64,000 bases of DNA from Diaminobutyricibacter sp. McL0608 (GTDB taxonomy: Bacteria > Actinomycetota > Actinomycetes > Actinomycetales > Microbacteriaceae). The stretch is taken from NCBI RefSeq assembly GCF_039613825.1, contig NZ_CP154826.1:3968001-4032000 (forward strand). Direction: 5' to 3'. Each line of letters opens with the position of its first letter. Positions within the stretch are counted from its first letter, which is position 1. The translations under genes were made by a program, and so were the position numbers. This document shows positions 8,063 through 16,436 of the stretch, one piece after another. Under the pieces are notes generated by a model, which was given only the letters and a program-made list of their open reading frames with translations, was not told the DNA's origin and did no database searches.

Positions 8063-8839
8063 ATGTCCCCGGGCCGCTTGGAAGGCAAGATCGCCGTCAT
8101 CACGGGGACCGCCGGCGGCCAGGGGCGCGCGGCCGCACTGCTGTTCGCGCGTGAGGGCGCGACGGTCATCGGATGCGACCTCAACGTCAGCGGGAGCATC
8201 GAGACCCTCGCGATGGTCGAAGAGGCCGGCGGTTCGATGCAGAGCACGCATCCGCTGGATCTGACCGACGATCACGCGGTCGCGGCCTGGATCTCGGCGA
8301 TCGGCGTCGCGCACGGCCGGATCGACATCCTCTATGCGAACGCGGGCGCGACGAAGTTCGCCCCCGTCGATCAGACGACCGCCGCCGAGTGGTCCTGGGT
8401 TCTGCGGCACGAACTGGACATCGTCTTTCTGCCGGTGATGCGGGCGTGGCCCTACCTGAAGCAGTCGGCGGGAGTGGTCGTGCTCGTCGGTTCGACGGCC
8501 GGCATCTCCGGGTCGATGACCAACACCCGAATCGCGCACACCGCGACCAAGGGGGGAGTTGTCGCGATGACGAAACAGCTCGCGGCTGAGGGTGCGCCCT
8601 TCGGGATCCGGGTCAACTGCGTCAGCCCGGGAATGATCCGCACCCCGGCGACCGAGGGCGACCTGCTCGCTGCCGATCATCCAATGCGGACAATCGAGTC
8701 ATCGATTCCGCTTCGCCGGATCGGGCGCCCGGAGGAGGTCGCGGCGTGCGCACTCTTCCTGGCGAGCGACGACGCCTCATACGTCACCGGTGCGAACCTC
8801 ATGGTCGACGGGGGCTGGTCGGCTGTCCTTCCGGGGTAG
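8063..8839 (+). CDS. SDR-family protein with His in place of the catalytic Tyr
   Basis: 258 residues with SDR architecture: TGTAGGQG, YANAG, GSTAG and a C-terminal GANLMVDGGW. The active-site YxxxK motif reads HTATK, so the usual Tyr is His159 while Lys163 is kept. It lies 5 bp after the hydrolase stop and is last in the operon. The change may mark altered chemistry or simply a rare subfamily. The gene ends convergent with, and overlapping by 63 bp, the gene at 8777-9199. Confidence 0.85.
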   Translation: MSPGRLEGKIAVITGTAGGQGRAAALLFAREGATVIGCDLNVSGSIETLAMVEEAGGSMQSTHPLDLTDDHAVAAWISAIGVAHGRIDILYANAGATKFAPVDQTTAAEWSWVLRHELDIVFLPVMRAWPYLKQSAGVVVLVGSTAGISGSMTNTRIAHTATKGGVVAMTKQLAAEGAPFGIRVNCVSPGMIRTPATEGDLLAADHPMRTIESSIPLRRIGRPEEVAACALFLASDDASYVTGANLMVDGGWSAVLPG

Positions 8840-9199
8840 CCACGGGACAGCCTTCTCAAGCCGCCGCAACTCGGCATCCGCATCGCCAACCGATAGATAC
8901 AGCTCTTGGAAGCGTTGGTCGCCCCGCACAGTGATTCCGAGCGCCTCACCACGCCCGGAGTAGTTCCAGAAATGACGCTCGCCGTTGAGATGGAAGGTCC
9001 CACACACCTTCCCCAGGAAGTCGAGCCCTGGGCCACGCCAACCGATTGGAATTCGGAACGGATTTCGCTCCACCCGCGCGGCAGTAATGCTCTCCAGGGG
9101 AACGACAACCGCTCTACGGCAACACCACAACCGGTCAAGCCCCCGCGGTTTGACCGTCAGAGTGTCAGAGCTGATTTCCAAGAGCGTCCTATCGGACAT
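8777..9199 (-). CDS. Conserved hypothetical protein, PH-like fold
   Basis: 140 residues; no predicted membrane segment. The sequence RAVVVPLESITAARVE, then GWRGPGLDFLG and NGERHFWNYSG, resembles small actinobacterial proteins with a PH-like beta fold. GCGAGG lies 5-6 bp upstream of the ATG at 9199. Its 3' end overlaps the SDR gene tail-to-tail by 63 bp. Function is not known. Confidence 0.7.
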   Translation of the reverse strand: MSDRTLLEISSDTLTVKPRGLDRLWCCRRAVVVPLESITAARVERNPFRIPIGWRGPGLDFLGKVCGTFHLNGERHFWNYSGRGEALGITVRGDQRFQELYLSVGDADAELRRLEKAVPWLPRKDSRPAPVDHEVRTGDV

Positions 9200-9507
9200 C
9201 GATAGCCTCGCGTTCTCGGTATTGGTCTAGGTTCGGGCTCACCGTGCATTAGGAGAAGACGCGGCGGGCTCCGATTCATTACGCGGCGGCCTCGCATCAC
9301 GGTGGGCCATGAGAAGGGACCCAGGCGATAGATCCCGCACTGTCGAGCTTCCTGCTGCGCTGAAACTCAGGCAAAGGATCCCGCGGACACGTAATGAACA
9401 CATCAGATGCGCGTCCCTCTTAGTGGATGTGCGCCGCGTGGTTCCAGGTCGCCGCGCAGTTAGGAGTTGCTCATGAAGAAACACAGAGATGCCGAGGGGC
9501 TGATTTC
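9200..9507. other. Intergenic region, no convincing gene
   Basis: Both strands were read. Several short open frames exist but show no family resemblance and poor ribosome sites, apart from one ATG at 9473 (49 codons) with AGGAG 6 bp upstream. That frame has atypical codon use and overlaps the better candidate at 9508-9630. No repeat or RNA gene is recognised. Confidence 0.5.
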
Positions 9508-9630
9508 GTGCCGGTCGTGCGATCGTCGCATGTCGCCTCGACAGTGCTCAGCGAACTTTCGAATGAGACGTCGGCCAATTTGGTCTGCCAAAGCACGTCG
9601 AATTGGATCGAGGACGTGGTGAACCTTTGA
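9508..9630 (+). CDS. Possible 40-residue small protein
   Basis: GTG at 9508 with GAGGGG 8 bp upstream opens a 40-codon frame rich in Ser, Asn and Val, with GC-rich third positions as in real genes here. Its stop TGA overlaps the TTG start of the next tiny gene (TTGA junction), the arrangement of a coupled pair. It resembles nothing I recognise. An in-frame ATG at 9427 would extend it to 67 residues but lacks support. Confidence 0.4.
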   Translation: MPVVRSSHVASTVLSELSNETSANLVCQSTSNWIEDVVNL

Positions 9631-9755
9631 AGCTCTGGGATCGCGTACTGCGCTTCTGTCGCCACAACTGGGAATGGTGGGTTGGCGGGAACGAGGGCGG
9701 CTCAGGCAACGTGCGCCGCTGCACCCGCTGCGGTATCGAGCTTCCAGAACAATAG
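9627..9755 (+). CDS. 42-residue zinc-ribbon-like mini-protein
   Basis: TTG at 9627 opens 42 codons. Cys11 and His13 in FCRHNWEWW and the pair Cys32/Cys35 in RRCTRCGIELP form a C-x-H...C-x2-C zinc-knuckle pattern, like the short DUF1660-type proteins of actinobacteria and their phages. The start overlaps the stop of the preceding small frame. The Trp-rich centre and the intact zinc ligands make chance unlikely, but the start codon is weak. Role unknown; nucleic-acid binding is a guess. Confidence 0.5.
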   Translation: MKLWDRVLRFCRHNWEWWVGGNEGGSGNVRRCTRCGIELPEQ

Positions 9756-9809
9756 GGAGCCGGAATCGAATCTGAAATGGGGACACGTCGGGCCGGCCAT
9801 TCGTCATCG

Positions 9810-10601
9810 TCACCCGACGTTCGGGGCCTCACTGAGCCATTCGATCGCCGCGTCGCGGAAGTGCCGCGACGTCGGCGCGTTGAAATGGTGCCGATCCGGG
9901 ATGGTGAAGAAGTGACCTCGGGACGCGGCGTGAGCGAGGCGTCGTGAACGTTCGACGATCGCATCCTCGCTTCCGGTCGCGAACAGGATGGGTTGGCTCG
10001 GCGCGTGAGCCGGCGACGGTTCGGGGCCCCCTCGCATCCCGTTGACCAGGGCGACCAATGCCCGAAGGTCGTTGTTCGGCATCGCCGACGCCATCGTGAG
10101 GTAGGCGTTCGTGATCCGGTCGGTCACGGGCTCACCCGTGTCGAGGAAGTCGAGCGCCTGGTCGGTGCGGAATCGGGTGAGCGGCTGACCGTCCGGTATT
10201 CCGCCCAGCACGGCCCGCGTGATCCGGTCGGGCGCGTCGAGGGCGACCTGCCAGCCGACACGCGCCCCGAGTGAATAGCCGACATAGTGAGCCTCGTCGA
10301 TCAGGTAGGTGTCGAGCACGTTCAGGATGTCCTGCACGAGCCGGTCGAGGTTGTAAAGGGCCGGATCGTGCGGTTTGTCGCTCGCCCCGTGACCTCGCTG
10401 GTCGACGCCGATCACGTGGAAGCCCGCTCGGGTCAGATCGCGGGTCCACCCGGTGCGCATGAAGTTGAGGATCGCGCTGGATGCGAACCCGTGAACGGCG
10501 AGCACGGTGGGAGCATCCGGGTCGCCCCACTCGTAGGTGGCGAGTTTGAGCCCGTCCGATGACATGACCACGTGTGCGGGTGGCGGCTCAGGCAGTTTCA
10601 C
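9810..10601 (-). CDS. Alpha/beta hydrolase
   Basis: 263 residues with a compact alpha/beta hydrolase fold. LAVHGFASS is the oxyanion-hole region, VGYSLGARVG the nucleophile elbow (Ser in GYSLG), TGSEDAIV the Asp loop and DRHHFN the catalytic His region. Typical of epoxide hydrolase or esterase-like serine hydrolases acting on small esters or lactones. The GTG at 10601 has no good Shine-Dalgarno sequence; an internal ATG 12 codons later is an alternative. It stands alone on this strand. Confidence 0.85.
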   Translation of the reverse strand: MKLPEPPPAHVVMSSDGLKLATYEWGDPDAPTVLAVHGFASSAILNFMRTGWTRDLTRAGFHVIGVDQRGHGASDKPHDPALYNLDRLVQDILNVLDTYLIDEAHYVGYSLGARVGWQVALDAPDRITRAVLGGIPDGQPLTRFRTDQALDFLDTGEPVTDRITNAYLTMASAMPNNDLRALVALVNGMRGGPEPSPAHAPSQPILFATGSEDAIVERSRRLAHAASRGHFFTIPDRHHFNAPTSRHFRDAAIEWLSEAPNVG

Positions 10602-10777
10602 GATTCATAGTCTGCCCATAGACGAGCAGCTGGAGCAGTAGCAGGAGACGGTGTTCGATTTCGAGTGGGGCAACAGGTACCGTTTGGGCACGGGTCGCAC
10701 AGCGTCGGGCAACGCGGATCCGTCGCGCCTTGCTGTCGCAGCCTGGATCCGGCCCGCTGAGCCCGTTGGGCGAGCCG

Positions 10778-11014
10778 GGACTCGCAGTCGACCTCGCGCG
10801 GGTGAGCCAGACCCTTCCGGACTCCAGTAACCCGGCCAACGACATGGGGATCATCGGTCTCGCGAGCTCCCTGCCCTCGTCGGTCGTGCCCGCGCTGCTG
10901 CTGATCGGGGCCACGGTCGCGAACCCGCAGAACTTCCCCGCGCTCTTCATCACCGGAGCGATCGCTGCCGCTATCGGAGCGCTGCTGATCATCCCGATCC
11001 GCGGAGTGAAGTAG
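10778..11014 (+). pseudogene. 3' remnant of an MFS transporter gene
   Basis: The frame GLAVDLARVSQTLPDSS, then DMGIIGLASSLP and a final hydrophobic helix ending IIPIRGVK, matches the last 75-80 residues of a 12-helix major-facilitator transporter. Everything upstream that should encode the first ten or so helices is missing; the preceding 170 bp are not recognisable. No start codon with ribosome site is present. A deletion or rearrangement has left only the C-terminal end. It lies just before an intact but different MFS gene. Confidence 0.75.
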
Positions 11015-11129
11015 GGAACTGCTCGCCGGGCCCATCCGGCTTGCGCCCGTCTCACCGACGGCATAGCATCGCAGAAACCGACCACTCGACGGTTTTCCGC
11101 ATTTCTTTGCTCGATGGAGACGCTTCGCG

Positions 11130-12350
11130 ATGACCGACCTGCTCACGCGCACGCCGTCAGCCGTGCGCGCCGTGCTCCGGAGTCCGCTCTACCGCGGTTC
11201 GACCGTCGCGCTGTTCCTCTCCGGGCTCGGAACCTCGGCAGCGGCGCCGCAGATCGCGCAGTTCCTGGTCAAGGATCTCGGGGCGTCGCTCACGGTCGCA
11301 GGCCTGTACTACCTCACCAACCTCACGGCGCCGATCGCCGGCTATCTGATCGGACGCCGGTCCGACCGCACCGGTCGCAGACTCGGCCTCTTCCGGTTGA
11401 GCGCTGCGGCCGGTGCTCTCGGCTGGTTCGCCATCGCCTTCTCCGGTCAGCTCTGGATGCCGTTCGTCATCAGCGCCGTCATCCTGGGCTTCGCCGGCGC
11501 CGCGGCGTCGCAGCTCTTCGCCGCGATCCACGACGAGCTCGCGGCCTCGCCGACGCCGGCCGGAGACGGTGTCGTCTCGATCGTTCGCATGGCTCTGACG
11601 TTCGGGTGGGTGATCGGCCCGGTCGCCGGATCGTACCTCGCTGCACAGACCAGCCTCCGTGTGATGCTGATCGCGACCGCCGTCTGCACCCTCGCCCAGA
11701 TCATCCCCCTCGGAAGGCTGCGTGAGGGAGCAGGGGCAGCGCCCGCCACCGAGCATGAGGGTCCGGCCGCACGCGCGCACGTGCCTGTGCGGGCGATGGT
11801 CCCGCTTCTCGCGTTCACCGGGCTGTATATCCTCGTCTACGCCGGCGAGCCCATCAAGTACGCCTACCTGCCGATCTACATGAACGAGCAGCTGCATCTT
11901 CCCGCCGCGCTCAGCGGCGCCATCATCGGCATTCAGCCACTCGTCGAACTGGCCCTCATGCCGGTGGCGGTCGTCGTCGCGCGCAGGACGGGCATGATCC
12001 CGCTCATGGTGGTCGGCGCTCTCTTCGGGATGGGGGCGAACCTTCTCTTCGCGACGACCGGGACAGCGGTCGGCCTCTTCGCCGGTCAGCTCCTCATGGG
12101 TGGGGTCTGGGGGATCTTCGCCGGGCTGGGCATCATCGTGGCCCAGCGGCTGCTGCCGGTCGCTGTCGCCACGGCGTCGGCCATCTTCATCACTGCGCCC
12201 GCGCTGAGCTCGGCACTCGGCGGTCTCGTCGGAGGCATCGGGGCAGGCACGATCGGGCTCCCACTCGTGTTCCTCATCCCTTCTCTTTTCGCCCTCCTCG
12301 CATCGATCGGACTCGTCCTGCTTCACCGACGGGTGGGGAATCCCGCCTGA
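11130..12350 (+). CDS. MFS transporter, sugar-efflux (SetA/SetB)-like
   Basis: 406 residues with about twelve hydrophobic helices and the loop GRRSDRTGRRLG between helices 2 and 3, the MFS A-motif. Overall pattern (short N-terminus, YRGSTVALFLSGLG, then IAQFLVKDLG) resembles sugar efflux transporters of the SET type. GGAGA precedes the ATG. Inner-membrane exporter of sugars or small drugs is the likely role; the substrate is a guess. It stands alone, facing the same way as the chitinase gene downstream. Confidence 0.85.
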   Translation: MTDLLTRTPSAVRAVLRSPLYRGSTVALFLSGLGTSAAAPQIAQFLVKDLGASLTVAGLYYLTNLTAPIAGYLIGRRSDRTGRRLGLFRLSAAAGALGWFAIAFSGQLWMPFVISAVILGFAGAAASQLFAAIHDELAASPTPAGDGVVSIVRMALTFGWVIGPVAGSYLAAQTSLRVMLIATAVCTLAQIIPLGRLREGAGAAPATEHEGPAARAHVPVRAMVPLLAFTGLYILVYAGEPIKYAYLPIYMNEQLHLPAALSGAIIGIQPLVELALMPVAVVVARRTGMIPLMVVGALFGMGANLLFATTGTAVGLFAGQLLMGGVWGIFAGLGIIVAQRLLPVAVATASAIFITAPALSSALGGLVGGIGAGTIGLPLVFLIPSLFALLASIGLVLLHRRVGNPA

Positions 12351-12521
12351 GTGGCGCGCGAACTGGGGTCTACCTTCCCCGACTCGCGCTGTACGACACT
12401 GTCCTCACATCAATAGACAGGGTGATGGCCGCACACAGCTTTGGAGTGACCGCATCGGAGTCGCAGGTGGGGCGGGTCTTGAGACGGCACGTAACCCACA
12501 CAGAAGGACACCGGTTTCGCG

Positions 12522-14456
12522 ATGAGAAATGATGCATCCCCCTGGCTGAAACCGTTGGCCGTCGCCGTCAGCGCGCTCACAGCCGCGATCTTCGGAATCG
12601 GCACGATGCTCGCCCTCCCGGCGATGGCTGCGACCGGCACGGTCGATGTCACCTGGACGAACACCTCCGAATGGACCACCGGCGTGCAAGCGGCGGTCAC
12701 GATCGAGAACAAGTCGGCCGGGCAGCTCACCGGCTGGCAGGTCCGGTTCACCTACGCCAACACCGTGTCGAGTATCTGGGACGCGACGCAGACGCCGACC
12801 GCCGGCGGTTTCATCGCGAAGGCCCCGGCGTACGCGGCGAACATCGCCGCCGGGGGAAAGGCTGCCTTCGGCCTGGTGGGAACGAAGCTGGCCGGCGCCG
12901 CGCTCATCCCGACCGGGTGCACCGTCATCCTGCCGACGGGGGCCGCGCCGATCGCGTGCGCCGTCAACGGCGTGCTGTCAGCGGCGGTCACGACGTCACC
13001 GACCCAGCCCGCGCCGACCGCGACGCCGACGCCTCCTAAGACCTCCACCGCGACGCCGACCCCCACACCGACGCCGACGCCGACTGCGCCCGTCACGCTT
13101 CCGGGCCGCGGTTCCGTGGCCGTCACCTGGACGAACACCTCGGAGTGGGCCGCAGGCTTCCAATCGTCCGTGCGGCTGACGAACACGTCGACGTCTCCGA
13201 TCTCCCCGTGGGAGATCCGGTTCACCTACGGCAATGTCGTCAACAGTCTGTGGGACGGAACCTCGGCGGTCGTCGCCGGCGGGTTCGGCGTGAAGGCCCC
13301 GTCGTACGCACAGGCGCTCGCCGCAGGCGGCACCGCGACGTTCGGCCTCACCTCGAACAAGGTCGCGGGGAACCCCCTCTTCCCGACAGCGTGTGCGGTC
13401 GTGAACCCGCCGACGCCCGTCACCTGCACGGTGAACAACGGAACGCCGACGACGTCCACGCCGACCCCGACCCCGACACCGACCCCCACGCAGACCCCCA
13501 CAGACCCTCCGGTCGTCATCACGCCACCCATCGCCGGCGCGCTCCTCGTCGCCCCCTACGTGGACATGGGCATCTGGCCGACCGCAGACCTGGCTTTGGT
13601 CGCAGCGCAGACCGGAACGAACGCACTCACCGCATCCTTCATCGTCGCCGACCGGACCAGTGCCTGCAGCCCGACCTGGGCCGGTTATACCGCGTACGCC
13701 ATCGGCGGCTCCCAAGACTTCGTCGGAACGGTCAGTGTGTTCCAGGCGAAAGGCGGTCGGATGATCGCCTCGTTCGGCGGGTCCGTCAACGACGAGATCG
13801 CCCGGGTCTGCACCGATCCGGCCAAGGTCCTCGCCGCGTACACGAAGGTCGTGACCCGCTTCAACCTCGACCGGATCGACTTCGACATCGAGGGTGCCGA
13901 CGTGTCCGACTCGACGTCGAACAAGCGTCGCGCGGTCGCCGTCGCGACCTTGCAGGCACAGCGCGCGGCCGCCGGCCATCCGCTGCAGGTGACCCTCACC
14001 CTCCCCGTCATGCCGACGGGGCTGCTCGCCAGCGCGCTCCGCACCATCACCGAGTTCCAGGCCGCGGGCGTGAAGCTGGCCGCGATCGACATCATGGCGA
14101 TGGACTACGGCATCGGAACGAAAGACATGGGCGCTGCCGCCGTCTCGGCCATCCAGGCGACAGCGAACCAGCTGGGCACGCTCCCCGCATACGCCGCGCT
14201 GACTCCCGCACAGCGTCTCGCCCTCGTCGGCGTGACACCGCTCATCGGCGTTCAGGACACGGCCGGCGAGACCTTCACCCTCGCGAACGCGACGACCGTC
14301 GCAGCGTGGGCGAAGGCGAACCGGATCGCAAGCCTCGGCTGGTGGGAGACCACCCGCGATCAGCCGTGCACGGGCGGAATCGCCGCGTACATGTGCACCG
14401 GTATGTCCGCATCCCAGTGGGCCTATGCGAAGGCGTTCGTGGCCGCTGCGAGGTGA
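12522..14456 (+). CDS. Secreted GH18 chitinase with two CBM2 domains
   Basis: 644 residues. A signal peptide ends near residue 36 (LPAMA|ATG). Two family 2 carbohydrate-binding modules follow (about 38-148 and 198-312), each starting with VTWTNTSEW and separated by Thr-Pro linkers. The C-terminal GH18 domain has the DxxDxDxE motif at Asp450, Asp453, Asp455 and Glu457, the proton donor. It should bind and cut chitin outside the cell. The two modules are clearly duplicated copies of one another. The linkers are low-complexity repeats of Thr-Pro. AAGGAC lies upstream of the ATG at 12522. Confidence 0.95.
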   Translation: MRNDASPWLKPLAVAVSALTAAIFGIGTMLALPAMAATGTVDVTWTNTSEWTTGVQAAVTIENKSAGQLTGWQVRFTYANTVSSIWDATQTPTAGGFIAKAPAYAANIAAGGKAAFGLVGTKLAGAALIPTGCTVILPTGAAPIACAVNGVLSAAVTTSPTQPAPTATPTPPKTSTATPTPTPTPTPTAPVTLPGRGSVAVTWTNTSEWAAGFQSSVRLTNTSTSPISPWEIRFTYGNVVNSLWDGTSAVVAGGFGVKAPSYAQALAAGGTATFGLTSNKVAGNPLFPTACAVVNPPTPVTCTVNNGTPTTSTPTPTPTPTPTQTPTDPPVVITPPIAGALLVAPYVDMGIWPTADLALVAAQTGTNALTASFIVADRTSACSPTWAGYTAYAIGGSQDFVGTVSVFQAKGGRMIASFGGSVNDEIARVCTDPAKVLAAYTKVVTRFNLDRIDFDIEGADVSDSTSNKRRAVAVATLQAQRAAAGHPLQVTLTLPVMPTGLLASALRTITEFQAAGVKLAAIDIMAMDYGIGTKDMGAAAVSAIQATANQLGTLPAYAALTPAQRLALVGVTPLIGVQDTAGETFTLANATTVAAWAKANRIASLGWWETTRDQPCTGGIAAYMCTGMSASQWAYAKAFVAAAR

Positions 14457-14499
14457 CAGCAGGGCCGCCGAGCTCCCCTGGTGCCGGTTCGACAACAGT

Positions 14500-15363
14500 T
14501 CAAACCCGCTGGCGAACGGCTTCGAGGCCGTCGGTCGGAGTTCGACCCAGTAACTCGCCCAGGGTCGTCGTGGGCCGTGCCGCCCACCCGCTGCGGAATT
14601 CGGCGTACAGGTCGATCAGTCCGTCGCTGAACGCTGACGGGATGCCTGAAGCCGCGAGCCAGGTGCGATATTCGTCGTCGTCGACCTCGCGGAAGGGGAT
14701 CGTGCGTTCGCTCAGCCGGCTAGCCAACTCGGCGAGATCCTCCCAATCGAGCGACCGCGGACCTGTGAGCTCGAGCGTTGAGCCGGACAGTGAGTCGGCA
14801 AGGACGGCGGCAGCGGATGCCTCGGCGAGGTCGGCCACGGACGCTGGGGCTGAGCGCGCCCCGGCGGCGGGGGCGACCAGCTCGCCGTCCCGGATCGCCC
14901 ACGTGACGTCGCGCGCCACCGCATCCGCCAGTCCATAGCCGAATCGGAGGATCGTCCAGTCCGGTGCCGTCGACTTCAGCAGCTCCTCGGATGTCGCGTA
15001 GTCCTGGATCAGGCCGAGCTTCGTGTGTTCGAGATCGGGCCAGCTCGTCAGGACGACGCGTTCGGCGCCCGCTTCGTTCGCCGCAGTGATCGCCGCCGCG
15101 ACGCGCTGACCTCGAAGCTGTGGGGTAGCGCCGAAGAAGGTCGCATTGATCAGGACCGTGGTTGCGCCGTCGAAGGCCGCGGGCAGCTTCTCCGGTTCGT
15201 CGAAGGATCCTGCGCGGACCTGCACACCGCGGTTGCGCAACTCCGCGGCCTTCTCGACGTCGCGAACCGTCGTCCCGATGAACGCGGAGTCGTCCCTTGC
15301 GAGGAGTGCGTCGATCACTCCGCGACCGAACTCTCCGTTTCCTCCAGTGATGACGATCGTCAT
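14500..15363 (-). CDS. NAD(P)H-binding NmrA/QorB-like oxidoreductase
   Basis: 287 residues. The N-terminal Rossmann motif is ITGGNGEFGRGV and the domain ends with a substrate cap like that of NmrA and QorB-type quinone reductases. AGGAGA lies 5 bp before the ATG. It is divergent from a TetR regulator gene with an 82-bp gap containing inverted repeats, so regulation by that TetR is likely. Redox stress or quinone reduction is a plausible role. Confidence 0.85.
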   Translation of the reverse strand: MTIVITGGNGEFGRGVIDALLARDDSAFIGTTVRDVEKAAELRNRGVQVRAGSFDEPEKLPAAFDGATTVLINATFFGATPQLRGQRVAAAITAANEAGAERVVLTSWPDLEHTKLGLIQDYATSEELLKSTAPDWTILRFGYGLADAVARDVTWAIRDGELVAPAAGARSAPASVADLAEASAAAVLADSLSGSTLELTGPRSLDWEDLAELASRLSERTIPFREVDDDEYRTWLAASGIPSAFSDGLIDLYAEFRSGWAARPTTTLGELLGRTPTDGLEAVRQRV

Positions 15364-15445
15364 GAGTTCTCCTAAGATATAAACGGGTCTGTCGCCCCGG
15401 TTAATATACGGGGCCAGCGCCCCGGTTTGTCAAGAGGGAGGTCAG
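15364..15445. promoter_or_regulatory. Divergent promoter with GCCCCG...CGGGGC operator
   Basis: GCCCCG (15394-15399) and CGGGGC (15409-15414) form a perfect inverted repeat around GTTAATATA. The element GCCCCGGTT occurs again at 15419-15427 as a direct repeat 25 bp on. The AT core supplies possible -10 elements in both directions. This is the expected place for the neighbouring TetR protein to repress both genes. Confidence 0.55.
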
Positions 15446-16018
15446 ATGAGCGAGCGAGCACCACGCGCAGACGCCGTCCGCAACCGAACGCGTATCCTCG
15501 ACGAGGCACGCACGGCGTTCGAACGCGAAGGGGTGGATGTTCCACTCGACTCGATCGCTGCGGCCGCCGGCGTGGGCGCGGGCACCGTTCACCGCCATTT
15601 CCCCACGAAGGACGCACTGGTGTCGGCTGTCATCGAGACGCGCCTCACCGAGATGGCCGACCGGGTGAGGGTCGCGTCCGGCGCTTCAGACCCGGGCAGC
15701 GAGTTCTTTGTCCTGCTCGTTGAACTCGTCGAATCGGCGGGCGGCAACCTGGCGCTCACCGAGGCTCTCGCAGGAGAGCGACCCGGCCCTGCGGTGGCGA
15801 CGGCGGGTGCGCGGCTTTCGTCCGAACTTCAGGTACTTCTCACCCGGGCGCAGGATGTGCGCGCGGTCCGCGGCGACATCGACGTGCCTTCGCTCCATGC
15901 ACTGCTCTCCGGCGCCATCCACATGCGGCGTCTCCCGGGAGTGAAGCCGGAACTCGTCCTCGATGTCATCGAGCGCGGCCTCGCGCCCGGGCCGGGGACC
16001 GATGCGGAGGGGGAATGA
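15446..16018 (+). CDS. TetR-family repressor
   Basis: 190 residues. The N-terminal helix-turn-helix covers about residues 15-60 (ILDEARTAFEREGVDVPLDS, then AGVGAGTVHRHFPTKDALV); the C-terminal half is a helical ligand domain. AGAGGGAGG precedes the ATG. Divergent from the NmrA-like gene and followed at once by a SnoaL-like gene, it probably controls both sides. Confidence 0.92.
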   Translation: MSERAPRADAVRNRTRILDEARTAFEREGVDVPLDSIAAAAGVGAGTVHRHFPTKDALVSAVIETRLTEMADRVRVASGASDPGSEFFVLLVELVESAGGNLALTEALAGERPGPAVATAGARLSSELQVLLTRAQDVRAVRGDIDVPSLHALLSGAIHMRRLPGVKPELVLDVIERGLAPGPGTDAEGE

Positions 16019-16019
16019 C

Positions 16020-16436
16020 ATGACTGACGTCTTCGACAAGCTCCTCGAGGCGACCAACGCGCATGATCTGGATGCGATGATCGCGCTCTTCGACGCCGAC
16101 TACCGCAGCGTGCAGCCCGCACACCCGGCGCGAGCGTTCGTGGGAGCCGCCCAGGTCCGGGCCAACTGGGAGGCGATGTTCGCCGGCATCCCGGACTTCC
16201 ACAACGAGGTCACCCGCACGGTGCGGGACGGCGACACGATCTGGTGCGAATGGGCCTGGCGCGGGACGCGAACCGATGGTCAGCCCTTCGAAGCGCGCGG
16301 CGTCGCTCTGTTCCGGGTTCGGAACGACCTGATCGTCGAGGGAACGCTGTACATGGAAGACGTCGAGACGGAAGCGATCAGGATCGAAGACGCGGTCGAG
16401 GGCCTCTCGGGCCGCCGACCCCGCCCCGCTCAGTAG
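16020..16436 (+). CDS. SnoaL/NTF2-like protein
   Basis: 138 residues of the NTF2-like fold. HDLDAMIALFDADYRSVQP, WCEWAWRGT and VALFRVRND are typical strands of SnoaL-like ester-cyclase or steroid-isomerase-like proteins. A GGAGGGGG ribosome site lies in the end of the TetR gene; the ATG follows the TetR stop by a single base. Role unknown; may act on the same small molecule sensed by the regulator. Confidence 0.8.
   Translation: MTDVFDKLLEATNAHDLDAMIALFDADYRSVQPAHPARAFVGAAQVRANWEAMFAGIPDFHNEVTRTVRDGDTIWCEWAWRGTRTDGQPFEARGVALFRVRNDLIVEGTLYMEDVETEAIRIEDAVEGLSGRRPRPAQ

Noticed and set aside
9473-9622. 49-codon + strand frame with AGGAG upstream
   Set aside because: Good ribosome site, but codon use and composition are unlike genes here, and it overlaps a better frame at 9508-9630.
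13020-13520. Short tandem repeats (ACGCCGACC-like)
   Set aside because: They are the Thr-Pro linker codons of the chitinase, not an independent DNA repeat or CRISPR.
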